Position numbers and translations under genes: made by a program
Notes under the pieces: generated by a model
What the model was told of the DNA's origin: nothing
The model's database searches: none
The model's input: the letters and a program-made list of their open reading frames with translations, nothing else
Assembly (NCBI GenBank): GCA_004552725.1
Contig: SFNM01000016.1
Coordinates: 1-27,456 of the forward strand
Source of the DNA: Bacteroidales bacterium
Lineage (GTDB): Bacteria > Bacteroidota > Bacteroidia > Bacteroidales > Muribaculaceae
Length of the DNA stretch: 27,456 nt
Direction of reading: 5' to 3'
Shown here: positions 1 to 7,100 of the stretch, piece by piece
Position numbering within the stretch: position 1 is the stretch's first letter
Layout: the number at the start of each line of letters is the position of its first letter

Positions 1-1
1 G

Positions 2-163
2 ATTTCGATGTTTGTCATTACCGAGGCTAAGCGCTTGCTTTCGAATGCGGCGATTTCGGTGAAGGAGGTGGCCAATATTCTCAATTTCCCAAATCAGAGT
101 TTCTTTGGCCGATATTTCAAGCGCTTTACAGGTCTGAGTCCGTTGGAATACCGTCGCCAGTAG
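2..163 (+). CDS. AraC-family transcriptional regulator, C-terminal fragment (5' end outside window)
   Basis: Only the last 53 codons are in the window, read in the frame that starts at base 2 and ends at TAG 161-163. The peptide shows the second helix-turn-helix of an AraC/XylS DNA-binding domain: a first helix (EAKRLLSNAAISVKEVAN), then the recognition segment with NQSFFGRYFKRFTG, ending in the family's typical LSPLEYRR. Proteins of this family bind promoter DNA as activators or repressors. The sensor part lies upstream, so the ligand, the regulated genes and whether it belongs to a larger hybrid two-component protein cannot be told. A strong hairpin follows 14 bases after the stop. The family call is firm; the specific role is unknown. 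Confidence 0.8.
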   Translation: MSMFVITEAKRLLSNAAISVKEVANILNFPNQSFFGRYFKRFTGLSPLEYRRQ

Positions 164-171
164 GATATAGT

Positions 172-214
172 AAAAAAGCAGGCTATGTCAATAGTGACAC
201 AGCCTGCATTTTTT
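172..214. terminator. Bidirectional Rho-independent terminator between araC-type gene and dnaJ
   Basis: Arms 178-190 and 195-207 form a 13-bp stem with one A-C mismatch and the loop ATAG. A run of six T follows on the plus strand (209-214). A run of six A precedes it (172-177), which reads as T on the minus strand. It therefore fits termination of both the AraC-type gene and the convergent dnaJ gene. Confidence 0.85.
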
Positions 215-227
215 AAATGAAATTATA

Positions 228-410
228 TTATTCAAATATGTGCTTTAGTCGCGAGAAGATGTGGCTTTTGTCGTTTTCGTCAGCGGTGATGTTCGCTTGC
301 TCGCGAAGCGATTCGAATGTTTTGCGTTGTTCTGGCGTCACTTTTTCGGGGATGTATACCATCACTTGCACTAATTGGTCACCGCGCATCGAACGGTAGT
401 TGGGGTCGGG
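228..410 (-). pseudogene. dnaJ: Out-of-frame 3' remnant of dnaJ
   Basis: On the minus strand, the frame running from 410 to TAA at 228-230 encodes 60 residues that look like a normal DnaJ C-terminus: RGDQLVQVMVYIPEKVTPEQ, then a Lys/Glu-rich helix ending HIFE. It has no start codon of its own and follows directly on the broken dnaJ frame. Between the last in-frame DnaJ residues (TIEP) and this segment, the family normally has about 16-17 residues containing a G-T-x-x-G-K...R-G-K-G stretch, which is absent. A deletion of 3n+1 bases (about 50) explains both the loss and the frame change. Confidence 0.8.
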
Positions 411-1327
411 GGCTCGATGGTGAGTCGCACTCTGCCGTTGATGGTGGGCACTTCCACGGAGCCACCCAGCACAGCGGTGGGAATATCAATCATCAAGTGG
501 TAAATGATATTGTTGCCATCGCGTATGAGTTCTTTGTCCTTGATCTCGCTGATTACCACCAAAAGGTCGCCGCGCACGCCGCCGAATTGAGGTGCATTGC
601 CTTTGCCCGGTATGCGCATGGTCATACCTTCGCCCACACCGGCCGGTATGTCGAATACTACATTTTCTTCGGCCTTTTCTATACCCTGACCTTGGCATTG
701 TGGGCATTTATCGGTGATGACTTTGCCGGTGCCTCCGCAAGTGGGACAGGTGCTGGCCATTTGCATAAATCCATGGCGTTGGATTATTTGGCCGGTGCCG
801 TGGCAGTGTTGGCATTGTTTGATGGCACTGCTGTTTTTTGCACCTGAGCCGCCACACTTAGAACATGCCACGTATGCCGGAATTTTGATTTCTTTGTGTG
901 CTCCGTTGGCTATTTCTTCGAGGGTGAGTTTTACTCTGATGCGGATATCGCCCCCTTTGCGTTGGCGATGGCTTGCGCCGCCGAAACCTCCGCCAAACCC
1001 GCCACCAAAGTCGGCTCCGAACATCGAACTTACATTGCGCAGAATGTCGTTGATGTCCATACCGCCAAAACCGCCAAAACCGCCGAATCCGCCCATATCT
1101 TGACCCATTGCATGGCCGAATTGGTCGTAGCGAGCGCGTTTATCGGGATTGGAAAGCACGTCGTATGCCTCGGCCGCTTCTTTAAATTTTTCCTCGGCTT
1201 CTTTGTCGCCTGGATTGCGGTCGGGGTGGTATTTTAGAGCGAGTTTACGATACGCTTTTTTGAGCTCATCGGCCGATGCATTTTTATCGACTCCGAGCAC
1301 TTCGTAGTAGTCGCGTTTTTCTGCCAT
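371..1327 (-). CDS. dnaJ: Chaperone protein DnaJ (Hsp40), C-terminus disrupted by frameshifting deletion
   Basis: DnaJ stimulates the ATPase of the Hsp70 chaperone DnaK and delivers unfolded proteins to it in the cytoplasm. The 318-residue frame shows, in order: a J domain (residues 4-70) with the HPD motif at 34-36; a Gly/Phe-rich linker (79-117); the zinc-binding region (155-215) with all four CxxCxGxG repeats (CSKCGGSG, CQHCHGTG, CPTCGGTG, CPQCQGQG); and the first C-terminal substrate-binding domain. The frame then fails after residue 306 (LTIEP) and adds 12 unrelated residues before a stop. DnaJ proteins are usually about 380 residues. The missing end is still readable in another frame at 228-410, so the gene looks damaged by a short deletion, or the assembly is wrong here. 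The start ATG lies 12 bases after the grpE stop, which fits a grpE-dnaJ operon. The family call is certain; functionality of the truncated product is not. Confidence 0.9.
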   Translation of the reverse strand: MAEKRDYYEVLGVDKNASADELKKAYRKLALKYHPDRNPGDKEAEEKFKEAAEAYDVLSNPDKRARYDQFGHAMGQDMGGFGGFGGFGGMDINDILRNVSSMFGADFGGGFGGGFGGASHRQRKGGDIRIRVKLTLEEIANGAHKEIKIPAYVACSKCGGSGAKNSSAIKQCQHCHGTGQIIQRHGFMQMASTCPTCGGTGKVITDKCPQCQGQGIEKAEENVVFDIPAGVGEGMTMRIPGKGNAPQFGGVRGDLLVVISEIKDKELIRDGNNIIYHLMIDIPTAVLGGSVEVPTINGRVRLTIEPPTPTTVRCAVTN

Positions 1328-1339
1328 ATTCTTATAGAA

Positions 1340-1909
1340 TTATTCGCCTACGGCCACTTTGGCATGGCGTAGCACTTTGTCGTTAATCATATATCCGCGA
1401 GTAGTAGTATCCACAACTTTGCCTTTGAGGTCGGGAGTTGGGGCGGGAATAGTAGCAATAGCGTCGTGGAGGTCGGCATCGAAATCTTTGCCTGTCGACT
1501 CCATAGCCTTTACGCCATTGTCGTTGAGGTGTTTGATGAGTTTGTTGTAAATCAGTTCGAAGCCGGTGAGCATCGATTCGGCATCGCCGCTTTGTCGGGC
1601 GGCTGCCAGGCCGCGTTCGAAGTCATCGACTACCGGAAGCACCGATAGCATAACGCGCTCGGCTGCATTCTTTATCAACTCTTCGCGCTCGCGCAGTGTG
1701 CGCTTGCGATAATTGTCGAAATCTGCGCGCAAAAACAAGTATTCTTTTTTTGCTTGTTCTAATTCTTCGGTAAGTTTATCAATCTTCGCTTGAAGTTCAG
1801 ATTGCTCATCGAGAATTTCCACTTGAGGCTCTTCAGCAGCGCCTTGTGCTGAATTGTCTACGGTTTGGTCTACTTGTTCAGGGGTAATATCTTTATTTTC
1901 TTGTTCCAT
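1340..1909 (-). CDS. grpE: Nucleotide exchange factor GrpE
   Basis: GrpE releases ADP from DnaK so that the DnaK-DnaJ chaperone cycle can continue in the cytoplasm. The 189-residue protein has an acidic, disordered start (residues 1-35), a long coiled coil (about 36-85) with the characteristic LFLRADFDNYRKRTLREREE segment, and a C-terminal beta domain ending in GYMINDKVLRHAKVAV, which is the GrpE signature. Length matches the family. It lies between ispE (94 bases upstream) and dnaJ (12 bases downstream) on the same strand. The grpE-dnaJ pairing is common in Bacteroidales. I found no CIRCE element or clear TAnnTTTG promoter in the upstream gap, only a tandem ten-base near-repeat at 1951-1970. 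Confidence 0.95.
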   Translation of the reverse strand: MEQENKDITPEQVDQTVDNSAQGAAEEPQVEILDEQSELQAKIDKLTEELEQAKKEYLFLRADFDNYRKRTLREREELIKNAAERVMLSVLPVVDDFERGLAAARQSGDAESMLTGFELIYNKLIKHLNDNGVKAMESTGKDFDADLHDAIATIPAPTPDLKGKVVDTTTRGYMINDKVLRHAKVAVGE

Positions 1910-2003
1910 AATCTACTTATTTATTCACTCACATCTATAGCAAAAAGTTTGCCAAAGGCTGCCAAAAGCAGTCTTAAAGTGAAAATAATTAGCAAAAAAG
2001 AGG

Positions 2004-2828
2004 TTATCCTACGAAAATGTCACAGTCGTCAAGACCTTTTACGGCCGCTTGTGCCATTTTGTCAGTCGAAAATAATCCAAACACGGCCGACCCGCTCCCG
2101 CTCATTGCCGCGTATATCGCACCGGAGTCGTACATGTGTGCAATCAATTCGCCGATGCGCGGTATGATTTTACCTACCGTGGCTTCGAAGTCATTGACCA
2201 ACTTGTGGCGCCATTGTGTCGGCTCCATGGCTACAATGTCGCGCGGACTTTCATCTGCTATTTTTGGCGTGATGCCCGCGTATGCTTGAGCAGTCGACAC
2301 CGATTGCCCGCGTGGCTTGGCAATCGCCATGGAAAGCCCTTCAAGGCGCGGTGACACATCAAGCGATATGTCAGTGCCGATGCCGGTGCAGTAGGCCGGA
2401 CGATTGTAGATAAAGAATGAGCAATCAGCGCCAACGGTGGCGGCTATCTCGGCCATTTTAGACTGTGTTAAGTGTAGTTCAAACACTTGGTTCAAGCCTA
2501 AAATAGTGAACGCTGCATCGGCCGACCCTCCGCCGAGTCCTGCACCGTCGGGTATTATTTTTTCAAGATAAATGTCGGCAGCCGGCAGGGTGGGGCACTC
2601 ACGCGCCACAGCCCGATATGCTTTCATTACCAAATTTTTCTCCGGGGGACAATCCACCTCGCGCCCGTATGTGGTGAGCGTGGTTTGCGCTCTCTTGGCC
2701 GGCACAATCTCAAGGATGTCGGTCCATGCCGTGGGCACCATCACAGTCTGAAGGTTATGGTAGCCATCGGGCCGCCGTTCTGTAATTCGCAGCCCCAAAT
2801 TAATCTTCGCATTCGGAAAAAGTATCAT
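2004..2828 (-). CDS. ispE: 4-diphosphocytidyl-2-C-methyl-D-erythritol kinase
   Basis: IspE phosphorylates the 2-hydroxyl of CDP-methylerythritol with ATP in the non-mevalonate (MEP) pathway to isoprenoids; it is cytoplasmic. The 274-residue protein is a GHMP kinase. The N-terminal FPNAKINLGL contains the catalytic lysine (K8). The ATP-binding glycine loop PDGAGLGGGSAD lies at residues 93-104, with the GADCSFF segment holding the catalytic aspartate after it, and a C-terminal MSGSGSAVFG loop. The ATG at 2826-2828 is fixed by the conserved first residues. A TAACTTTG box ends only four bases before this ATG, so the transcript may begin at or very near the start codon. The gene is divergent from the nuo operon and precedes grpE on the same strand. 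Confidence 0.96.
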   Translation of the reverse strand: MILFPNAKINLGLRITERRPDGYHNLQTVMVPTAWTDILEIVPAKRAQTTLTTYGREVDCPPEKNLVMKAYRAVARECPTLPAADIYLEKIIPDGAGLGGGSADAAFTILGLNQVFELHLTQSKMAEIAATVGADCSFFIYNRPAYCTGIGTDISLDVSPRLEGLSMAIAKPRGQSVSTAQAYAGITPKIADESPRDIVAMEPTQWRHKLVNDFEATVGKIIPRIGELIAHMYDSGAIYAAMSGSGSAVFGLFSTDKMAQAAVKGLDDCDIFVG

Positions 2829-2832
2829 ACCG

Positions 2833-2864
2833 CAAAGTTACAAAAATAAAATGAAGTGCGCAAG
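2833..2864 (-). promoter_or_regulatory. Bacteroides-type promoter of ispE
   Basis: On the minus strand, a perfect -7 box TAACTTTG lies at 2840-2833, with CTTG (one mismatch to TTTG) 20 bases upstream at 2864-2861. The box ends four bases before the ispE ATG, which predicts a leaderless or near-leaderless message. Confidence 0.6.
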
Positions 2865-3115
2865 AAAAGCCACAGAAGTATGTCTGTTGCCGTCTATGCT
2901 CGAAATGCACAACGTATCACACTCATTTTTTCATCTGCTTCCTCGCCTTGCTCACACTGAAAATCATACACAAGCTGCACGGTGGCCTATTCCCAAATAT
3001 ATGTTTCGGACTGAGGCATAATGTGTTTGATTAAGAAAACTATTGTCTAACGAAAAAAAATGTCTCACCAGCGAAAAATAAAAAAATTGGCAAAAAGCAA
3101 TTATTTATAGGCGAA
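2865..3115. other. Intergenic stretch between divergent ispE and nuo promoters
   Basis: About 250 AT-rich bases lie between the two promoters. Six-frame inspection shows no frame with a recognisable protein and no convincing repeat or RNA fold. A minus-strand open frame starting at 3300 overlaps the nuo promoter and is low-complexity, so it is not accepted as a gene. Confidence 0.5.
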
Positions 3116-3149
3116 TTTGCTGTTTTTTCAGAAAAAATTTGTATCTTTG
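3116..3149 (+). promoter_or_regulatory. Promoter of the nuo-atp operon
   Basis: A perfect TAnnTTTG -7 box (TATCTTTG) lies at 3142-3149. TTTG at 3116-3119 is a -33 element, 22 bases upstream of the box, slightly longer than the usual 19-21. Transcription would start near 3156, leaving a leader of about 135 bases before nuoA. Confidence 0.65.
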
Positions 3150-3155
3150 CACACA

Positions 3156-3290
3156 GAAACAGCCAAATGTAGCCTTGGATGGGCCTTGGCATTATTGTAA
3201 TTGCGTGATTAATAGGAGATAATCGTGCACTTGCGTAGTGTTTAGGCTTGTTAAGGCGGAAAGTGCGAAAAACAAATAAAAATAAAATAT
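3156..3290 (+). other. Long untranslated leader of the nuo-atp operon
   Basis: About 135 bases separate the predicted transcription start from the nuoA ATG. Two possible pairings are visible: GCCAA 3162-3166 with TTGGC 3186-3190, which encloses a repeated GCCTTGG (3172-3178 and 3183-3189); and GCACTT 3227-3232 with AAGTGC 3261-3266. The last 20 bases are A-rich and unstructured, as is usual before Bacteroidota start codons. No known riboswitch was recognised. Confidence 0.35.
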
Positions 3291-3674
3291 ATGGTATCAT
3301 TATCCATCATCCTTGGAATCACAAGCAGCGGCACCTTGGCCATCACTGCCCTATTGACAGGCGTGGCCCTCGTAGCCCTCGCATTGTGGATAGCCGGCTT
3401 GATTTCGCCGCGCTCGTTCAACCTCCAAAAGGGCGAAGCCTACGAATGTGGTATCCCCACCCGCGGCGAAAGTATGTCGCAATTCCATGTGGGCTACTAC
3501 TTGTTCGCAATCCTATTCCTTATGTTCGATGTAGAGACTGTGTTTCTGTTCCCCTGGGCAGTGCGTATGCAAGAACTTGGCGCACAAGGGTTGATTAGTA
3601 TTGCAGTCTTTTTTGGTGTTTTAGTATTAGGCCTGGTTTATGCTTGGCGGAAAGGAGCATTGGAATGGAAATAA
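3291..3674 (+). CDS. nuoA: NADH-quinone oxidoreductase subunit A (complex I)
   Basis: NuoA is a small membrane subunit of proton-pumping complex I that helps form the quinone channel where the membrane arm meets the peripheral arm. The 127-residue protein has three membrane helices (about residues 13-38, 66-88, 98-118). The conserved loop contains YECG (51-54) and the second helix holds FDVE (79-82), both family hallmarks. It is the first gene of an 18-gene run. Its last 10 bases overlap nuoB, which fits translational coupling. The ATG follows an A-rich leader. Identification is firm. Confidence 0.95.
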   Translation: MVSLSIILGITSSGTLAITALLTGVALVALALWIAGLISPRSFNLQKGEAYECGIPTRGESMSQFHVGYYLFAILFLMFDVETVFLFPWAVRMQELGAQGLISIAVFFGVLVLGLVYAWRKGALEWK

Positions 3675-4273
3675 CATGCAAAAGCATGCCTTACGAGGCA
3701 TTTAAAGATAACGAGTATATCGAATCACTCGTAAAAGAGTTGCAAGAAAGTGGCACCAACGTTATTGTTGGCACTTTCGACAAACTCATCAACTGGGGGC
3801 GGTCTAACTCGCTCTGGCCACTCACCTTCGCCACCAGTTGCTGCGGTATCGAATTCGTGTCGCTTGGCGCGGCTCGCTTCGATATGGCCCGTTTTGGCTG
3901 GGAAGTTGCACGAGCCTCGCCACGTCAGGCCGACTTTATGATGGTGGCCGGTACCATCGTTAATCGTATGGTGCCCGTGTTCCGCCGTCTCTACGACCAA
4001 CTTGCAGAGCCTAAATATGTGATTGCATGCGGCAGTTGCGCCATTTCCGGCGGCCCCTTCCGTCGCAGTTACCACGTGGCCAAAGGCATCGAAGAAATCG
4101 TGCCCGTCGACGTGTTTGTGCCCGGTTGTCCACCGCGTCCTGAAGCAATGATATATGGTATCATGCAACTTTCGCGCAAACTCAAAGTGGAAAAATTCTT
4201 CGGAGGTGTTAATCGGCAAGAAAGCCGCGAAGAGTTCCTTAAGTCTCACCCCATCGCCGCCGATGCCGATTAA
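3665..4273 (+). CDS. nuoB: NADH-quinone oxidoreductase subunit B (complex I, 4Fe-4S cluster N2)
   Basis: NuoB carries the terminal iron-sulfur cluster N2 that hands electrons to quinone. The 202-residue protein has the four cluster cysteines: adjacent C59-C60 in FATSCCGIE, C125 in ACGSCAISGG and C155 in PGCPPRPE. I chose ATG 3665 because AAAGGAG at 3651-3657 stands seven bases before it, a rare clear Shine-Dalgarno site for this phylum; a TTG at 3644 would extend the frame by seven residues but lacks such a site. The gene overlaps the end of nuoA by 10 bases and precedes nuoCD by 51 bases. Confidence 0.96.
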   Translation: MEITCKSMPYEAFKDNEYIESLVKELQESGTNVIVGTFDKLINWGRSNSLWPLTFATSCCGIEFVSLGAARFDMARFGWEVARASPRQADFMMVAGTIVNRMVPVFRRLYDQLAEPKYVIACGSCAISGGPFRRSYHVAKGIEEIVPVDVFVPGCPPRPEAMIYGIMQLSRKLKVEKFFGGVNRQESREEFLKSHPIAADAD

Positions 4274-4324
4274 GGCAGTCAGTGGTAAGTCAAACCTAAT
4301 ATAAAGCCTCAAACACTTTTTTCT

Positions 4325-5953
4325 ATGGCTAACATTCAGGAAAAGATCGCCAAAAAGTTCCCGTCAGCAGTATTTTCTGCCGACAACTCGGCTATCCCTC
4401 AAATTACCATCGACGATGCCAACTTGCACAGCCTCGCGCTCGCTCTGCGCGACGATTGCGGCATGGATTATCTCGTGACTATTGCCGGTGTGGACCACGT
4501 CGATTCCCTCGGTGCTATATATTATTTAATGTCAACCAAGTCTCAAGAACTTTGTTCGATTGTAGTGTCGACTACCGACCGCGAGCACCCTTACATCCAC
4601 TCTGTGGCTGATGTTTGGCATATCGCCGAAATCTACGAACGCGAAGTTTACGACTTCTTCGGCATTATCTTCGTCAACAATCCCGATATGCGCCGCCTTT
4701 TCCTCTCTATCGACTGGAAAGGGTTCCCCTTGCGCAAAGATTATGACGATCAGGACCCCAATCTCAATCCTATCTCGATTGAAAACGAACGCCAAAGTGA
4801 CCTCACCAACGTATGGGTGGAAAAAGACGGCAAAGTGGTAAAAACCGAACGCGCTATTTTCGAACCTAACGACTTTGTGGTGAATATAGGCCCGCAACAC
4901 CCCGCTACACACGGCGTTTTGCGTTTCCGCACCGCTGTAGACGGCGAAACTATCAAAAAAATCGACGTTTACATGGGGTATATTCACCGCGGCGTTGAAA
5001 AACTCTGCGAAAAACTCAATTACCCTCAAACTCTCCACTTCCTCGACCGATTAGACTACTTCAGCGGTCAAAACTACCACCATTGCCTCTGCAACCTCTA
5101 TGAAAAGGCTGCCGGCATCGAAATAAGCCGCCGCGCAAAAGTTATCCGCGTGCTGATGGACGAATTAGCACGTATCGCTTCGCACTGTCTCTTCATCGGC
5201 ACATATTGCATGGACCTCGGTGCCACTACAATGCTCTTCTATACGCTTCGTGTTCGTGAGCAAATCCTTGATATTATGGAGAAAACATGCGGCGCTCGCA
5301 TGACTTTCAACTACCCATGTATCGGTGGTGTGATGCAAGATCTCCACGAGGACTTCGTCAAAGATGTCAAAGAACTTCTCGCTGTACTTCCGGCAAATAT
5401 CAAAGAATACAACAAAATTTTTACCGGCAACGTTATCGCTAAAAATCGTATGGTTGGCGTCGGCACTCTCTCTCGCGAAGATGCTATAGCATACGGCGTT
5501 ACCGGTCCTTCCGGTCGCGCATCTGGTTGGGCTTGCGACGTGCGCAAAACTCGTCCCTACTCCATCTACAGCGAACTTGACTTCGAAGAATGTCTCGCTA
5601 CTGAAGGTGATTCAATGGCTCGCTTCAAAGTACGCATTGCCGAAATGGAACAATCCGCTCGAATCATCGAACAACTTATCGACAACATCCCCGAAGGCGA
5701 ATATTGCGTAAAAGTGCCCAAAGTGCTTAAATTGCCTGCAGGCCAATGGTTCGAAATGGTCGAAGGTTGTCGCGGCACTTTCGCTATCTATCTCGAAAGC
5801 GATGGCGGCACAAAGCCCGCTCGCCTCAAAATCGCTCCTCCTTGCTTGCCTTTGGCTACAGTGGTCGACCACATCACCGCTGGTAGCAAGATTGCCGACC
5901 TTATCACAATCGGCGGCTCGCTCGACTATATTGTTCCTGATATGGACCGTTAA
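4325..5953 (+). CDS. nuoCD: NADH-quinone oxidoreductase subunits C and D, fused (complex I)
   Basis: One 542-residue protein joins the NuoC and NuoD parts of the connecting module that, with NuoB, forms the quinone site. Residues 1-150 are NuoC-like, with the signature EREVYDFFGI and RLFLSIDWKGFPLRKDY (105-140). After a short linker, residues from about 183 are NuoD-like, starting VVNIGPQHPATHG (185-197), then the hydrogenase-derived core with RLDYFSGQNYHHC. The end SLDYIVPDMDR matches the NuoD C-terminus. C-D fusion is known in Bacteroidota and some proteobacteria. It lies between nuoB and nuoH in the usual order. Confidence 0.96.
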   Translation: MANIQEKIAKKFPSAVFSADNSAIPQITIDDANLHSLALALRDDCGMDYLVTIAGVDHVDSLGAIYYLMSTKSQELCSIVVSTTDREHPYIHSVADVWHIAEIYEREVYDFFGIIFVNNPDMRRLFLSIDWKGFPLRKDYDDQDPNLNPISIENERQSDLTNVWVEKDGKVVKTERAIFEPNDFVVNIGPQHPATHGVLRFRTAVDGETIKKIDVYMGYIHRGVEKLCEKLNYPQTLHFLDRLDYFSGQNYHHCLCNLYEKAAGIEISRRAKVIRVLMDELARIASHCLFIGTYCMDLGATTMLFYTLRVREQILDIMEKTCGARMTFNYPCIGGVMQDLHEDFVKDVKELLAVLPANIKEYNKIFTGNVIAKNRMVGVGTLSREDAIAYGVTGPSGRASGWACDVRKTRPYSIYSELDFEECLATEGDSMARFKVRIAEMEQSARIIEQLIDNIPEGEYCVKVPKVLKLPAGQWFEMVEGCRGTFAIYLESDGGTKPARLKIAPPCLPLATVVDHITAGSKIADLITIGGSLDYIVPDMDR

Positions 5954-5973
5954 ACCGATAAACCACTCTGATT

Positions 5974-7062
5974 ATGGAATCTTTTTCATTTGCTAATCTC
6001 ACTGCTGCCTTCCACAACCTCTTGCTCGATACACTCGGCATCCCCGGATGGCTCACCACCACCATCGAGTGTGTGCTTATCGGCTTAGGCATGCTCTTGG
6101 CATACTCTTTGTTGGCCCTGTTCTACATCTATTTCGAACGTAAAGTGTGCGCCGCATTCCAATGCCGTCTCGGTCCCAACCGCGTGGGGCCTTTCGGTTT
6201 GCTCCAAGCAATTGCCGATATGTTCAAAATTCTTATCAAAGAATTGATTGAACTCAATCACATCGACCGTTTCCTCTTTGCGCTCGCTCCTTACTTGGTA
6301 ATTATTGCTTCGATGCTTTGCTTTGCTGTGCTCCCTTGGGGCGACGGCCTCCAAATCATTGACTTCAATATCGGCATCTTCTTCTTGCTGGCTTGCTCGT
6401 CGATTGGTGTGCTCGGCATCTTGTTGGCCGGTTGGTCGTCCAACAACAAGTTCACACTCATCGGCGCTCTCCGCTCAGGTGCCCAAATGGTAAGTTATGA
6501 ACTCTCCATCGGCATCTCGGTTATCACCATGGTATGCTTGGCCGGCACAATGAGCGTCCCCGGTATCGTTGAGCAACAACGCGACTTGTGGTTCATCTTC
6601 GGTGGCCACATTCCCGCTATCCTTGCTTTCATCATCTACATCATCGCCGGTACAGCCGAAACCAACCGCGGCCCGTTCGACCTTCCTGAAGCAGAATCCG
6701 AACTTACAGCCGGTTACCACACCGAATACTCCGGTATCCACTTCGGCTTCTTCTACCTTGCCGAATACCTCAACCTGTTCATCGTATCCGGCGTGGCCAC
6801 TCTGCTCTTCTTTGGTGGCTGGATGCCCCTTCATATCCCCGGTTGGGACGGCTTCAACGCTGTGATGGATTACATCCCCTCGATCATTTGGTTCATTGCT
6901 AAAGCCGTGGCTATCAGCTTTGTAATTATTTGGTTCAAGTGGACCTTCCCCCGTTTACGTATCGACCAACTTCTCTCCTTGGAATGGAAATACCTCCTTC
7001 CCATAGGTCTCTTCAACTTGGTGCTGATGACTCTTGCCATCACATTCGGCTGGACTTTCTAA
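5974..7062 (+). CDS. nuoH: NADH-quinone oxidoreductase subunit H (complex I)
   Basis: NuoH is the membrane subunit that contacts the peripheral arm and lines the quinone tunnel. The 362-residue protein is highly hydrophobic with about eight helices. Family signatures are FERKVCAAFQ (54-63), RLGPNRVGPFGLLQ (65-78), and the acidic loop AETNRGPFDLPEAESEL that couples quinone chemistry to proton pumping. In typical nuo operons nuoI follows nuoH directly; here the next gene, 38 bases on, is atpD of the ATP synthase. Confidence 0.96.
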   Translation: MESFSFANLTAAFHNLLLDTLGIPGWLTTTIECVLIGLGMLLAYSLLALFYIYFERKVCAAFQCRLGPNRVGPFGLLQAIADMFKILIKELIELNHIDRFLFALAPYLVIIASMLCFAVLPWGDGLQIIDFNIGIFFLLACSSIGVLGILLAGWSSNNKFTLIGALRSGAQMVSYELSIGISVITMVCLAGTMSVPGIVEQQRDLWFIFGGHIPAILAFIIYIIAGTAETNRGPFDLPEAESELTAGYHTEYSGIHFGFFYLAEYLNLFIVSGVATLLFFGGWMPLHIPGWDGFNAVMDYIPSIIWFIAKAVAISFVIIWFKWTFPRLRIDQLLSLEWKYLLPIGLFNLVLMTLAITFGWTF

Positions 7063-7100
7063 ATCGTATTTAATTAACCCTCCTTATACGCTGAAAAACA

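Noticed and set aside
1951..1970. Tandem near-repeat of ten bases upstream of grpE as a heat-shock operator
   Set aside because: It has no CIRCE-like inverted structure and is too short and imperfect to call; noted only in the grpE entry.
2865..3115. CRISPR, small RNA or mobile remnant in the ispE-nuo spacer
   Set aside because: No regular repeats, terminator-like hairpin or transposase-like peptide could be recognised.
3040..3300. Minus-strand open frame of 86 codons upstream of nuoA
   Set aside because: It overlaps the nuo promoter and leader, is rich in Phe/Ile/Lys from AT-rich DNA, and resembles no protein family.
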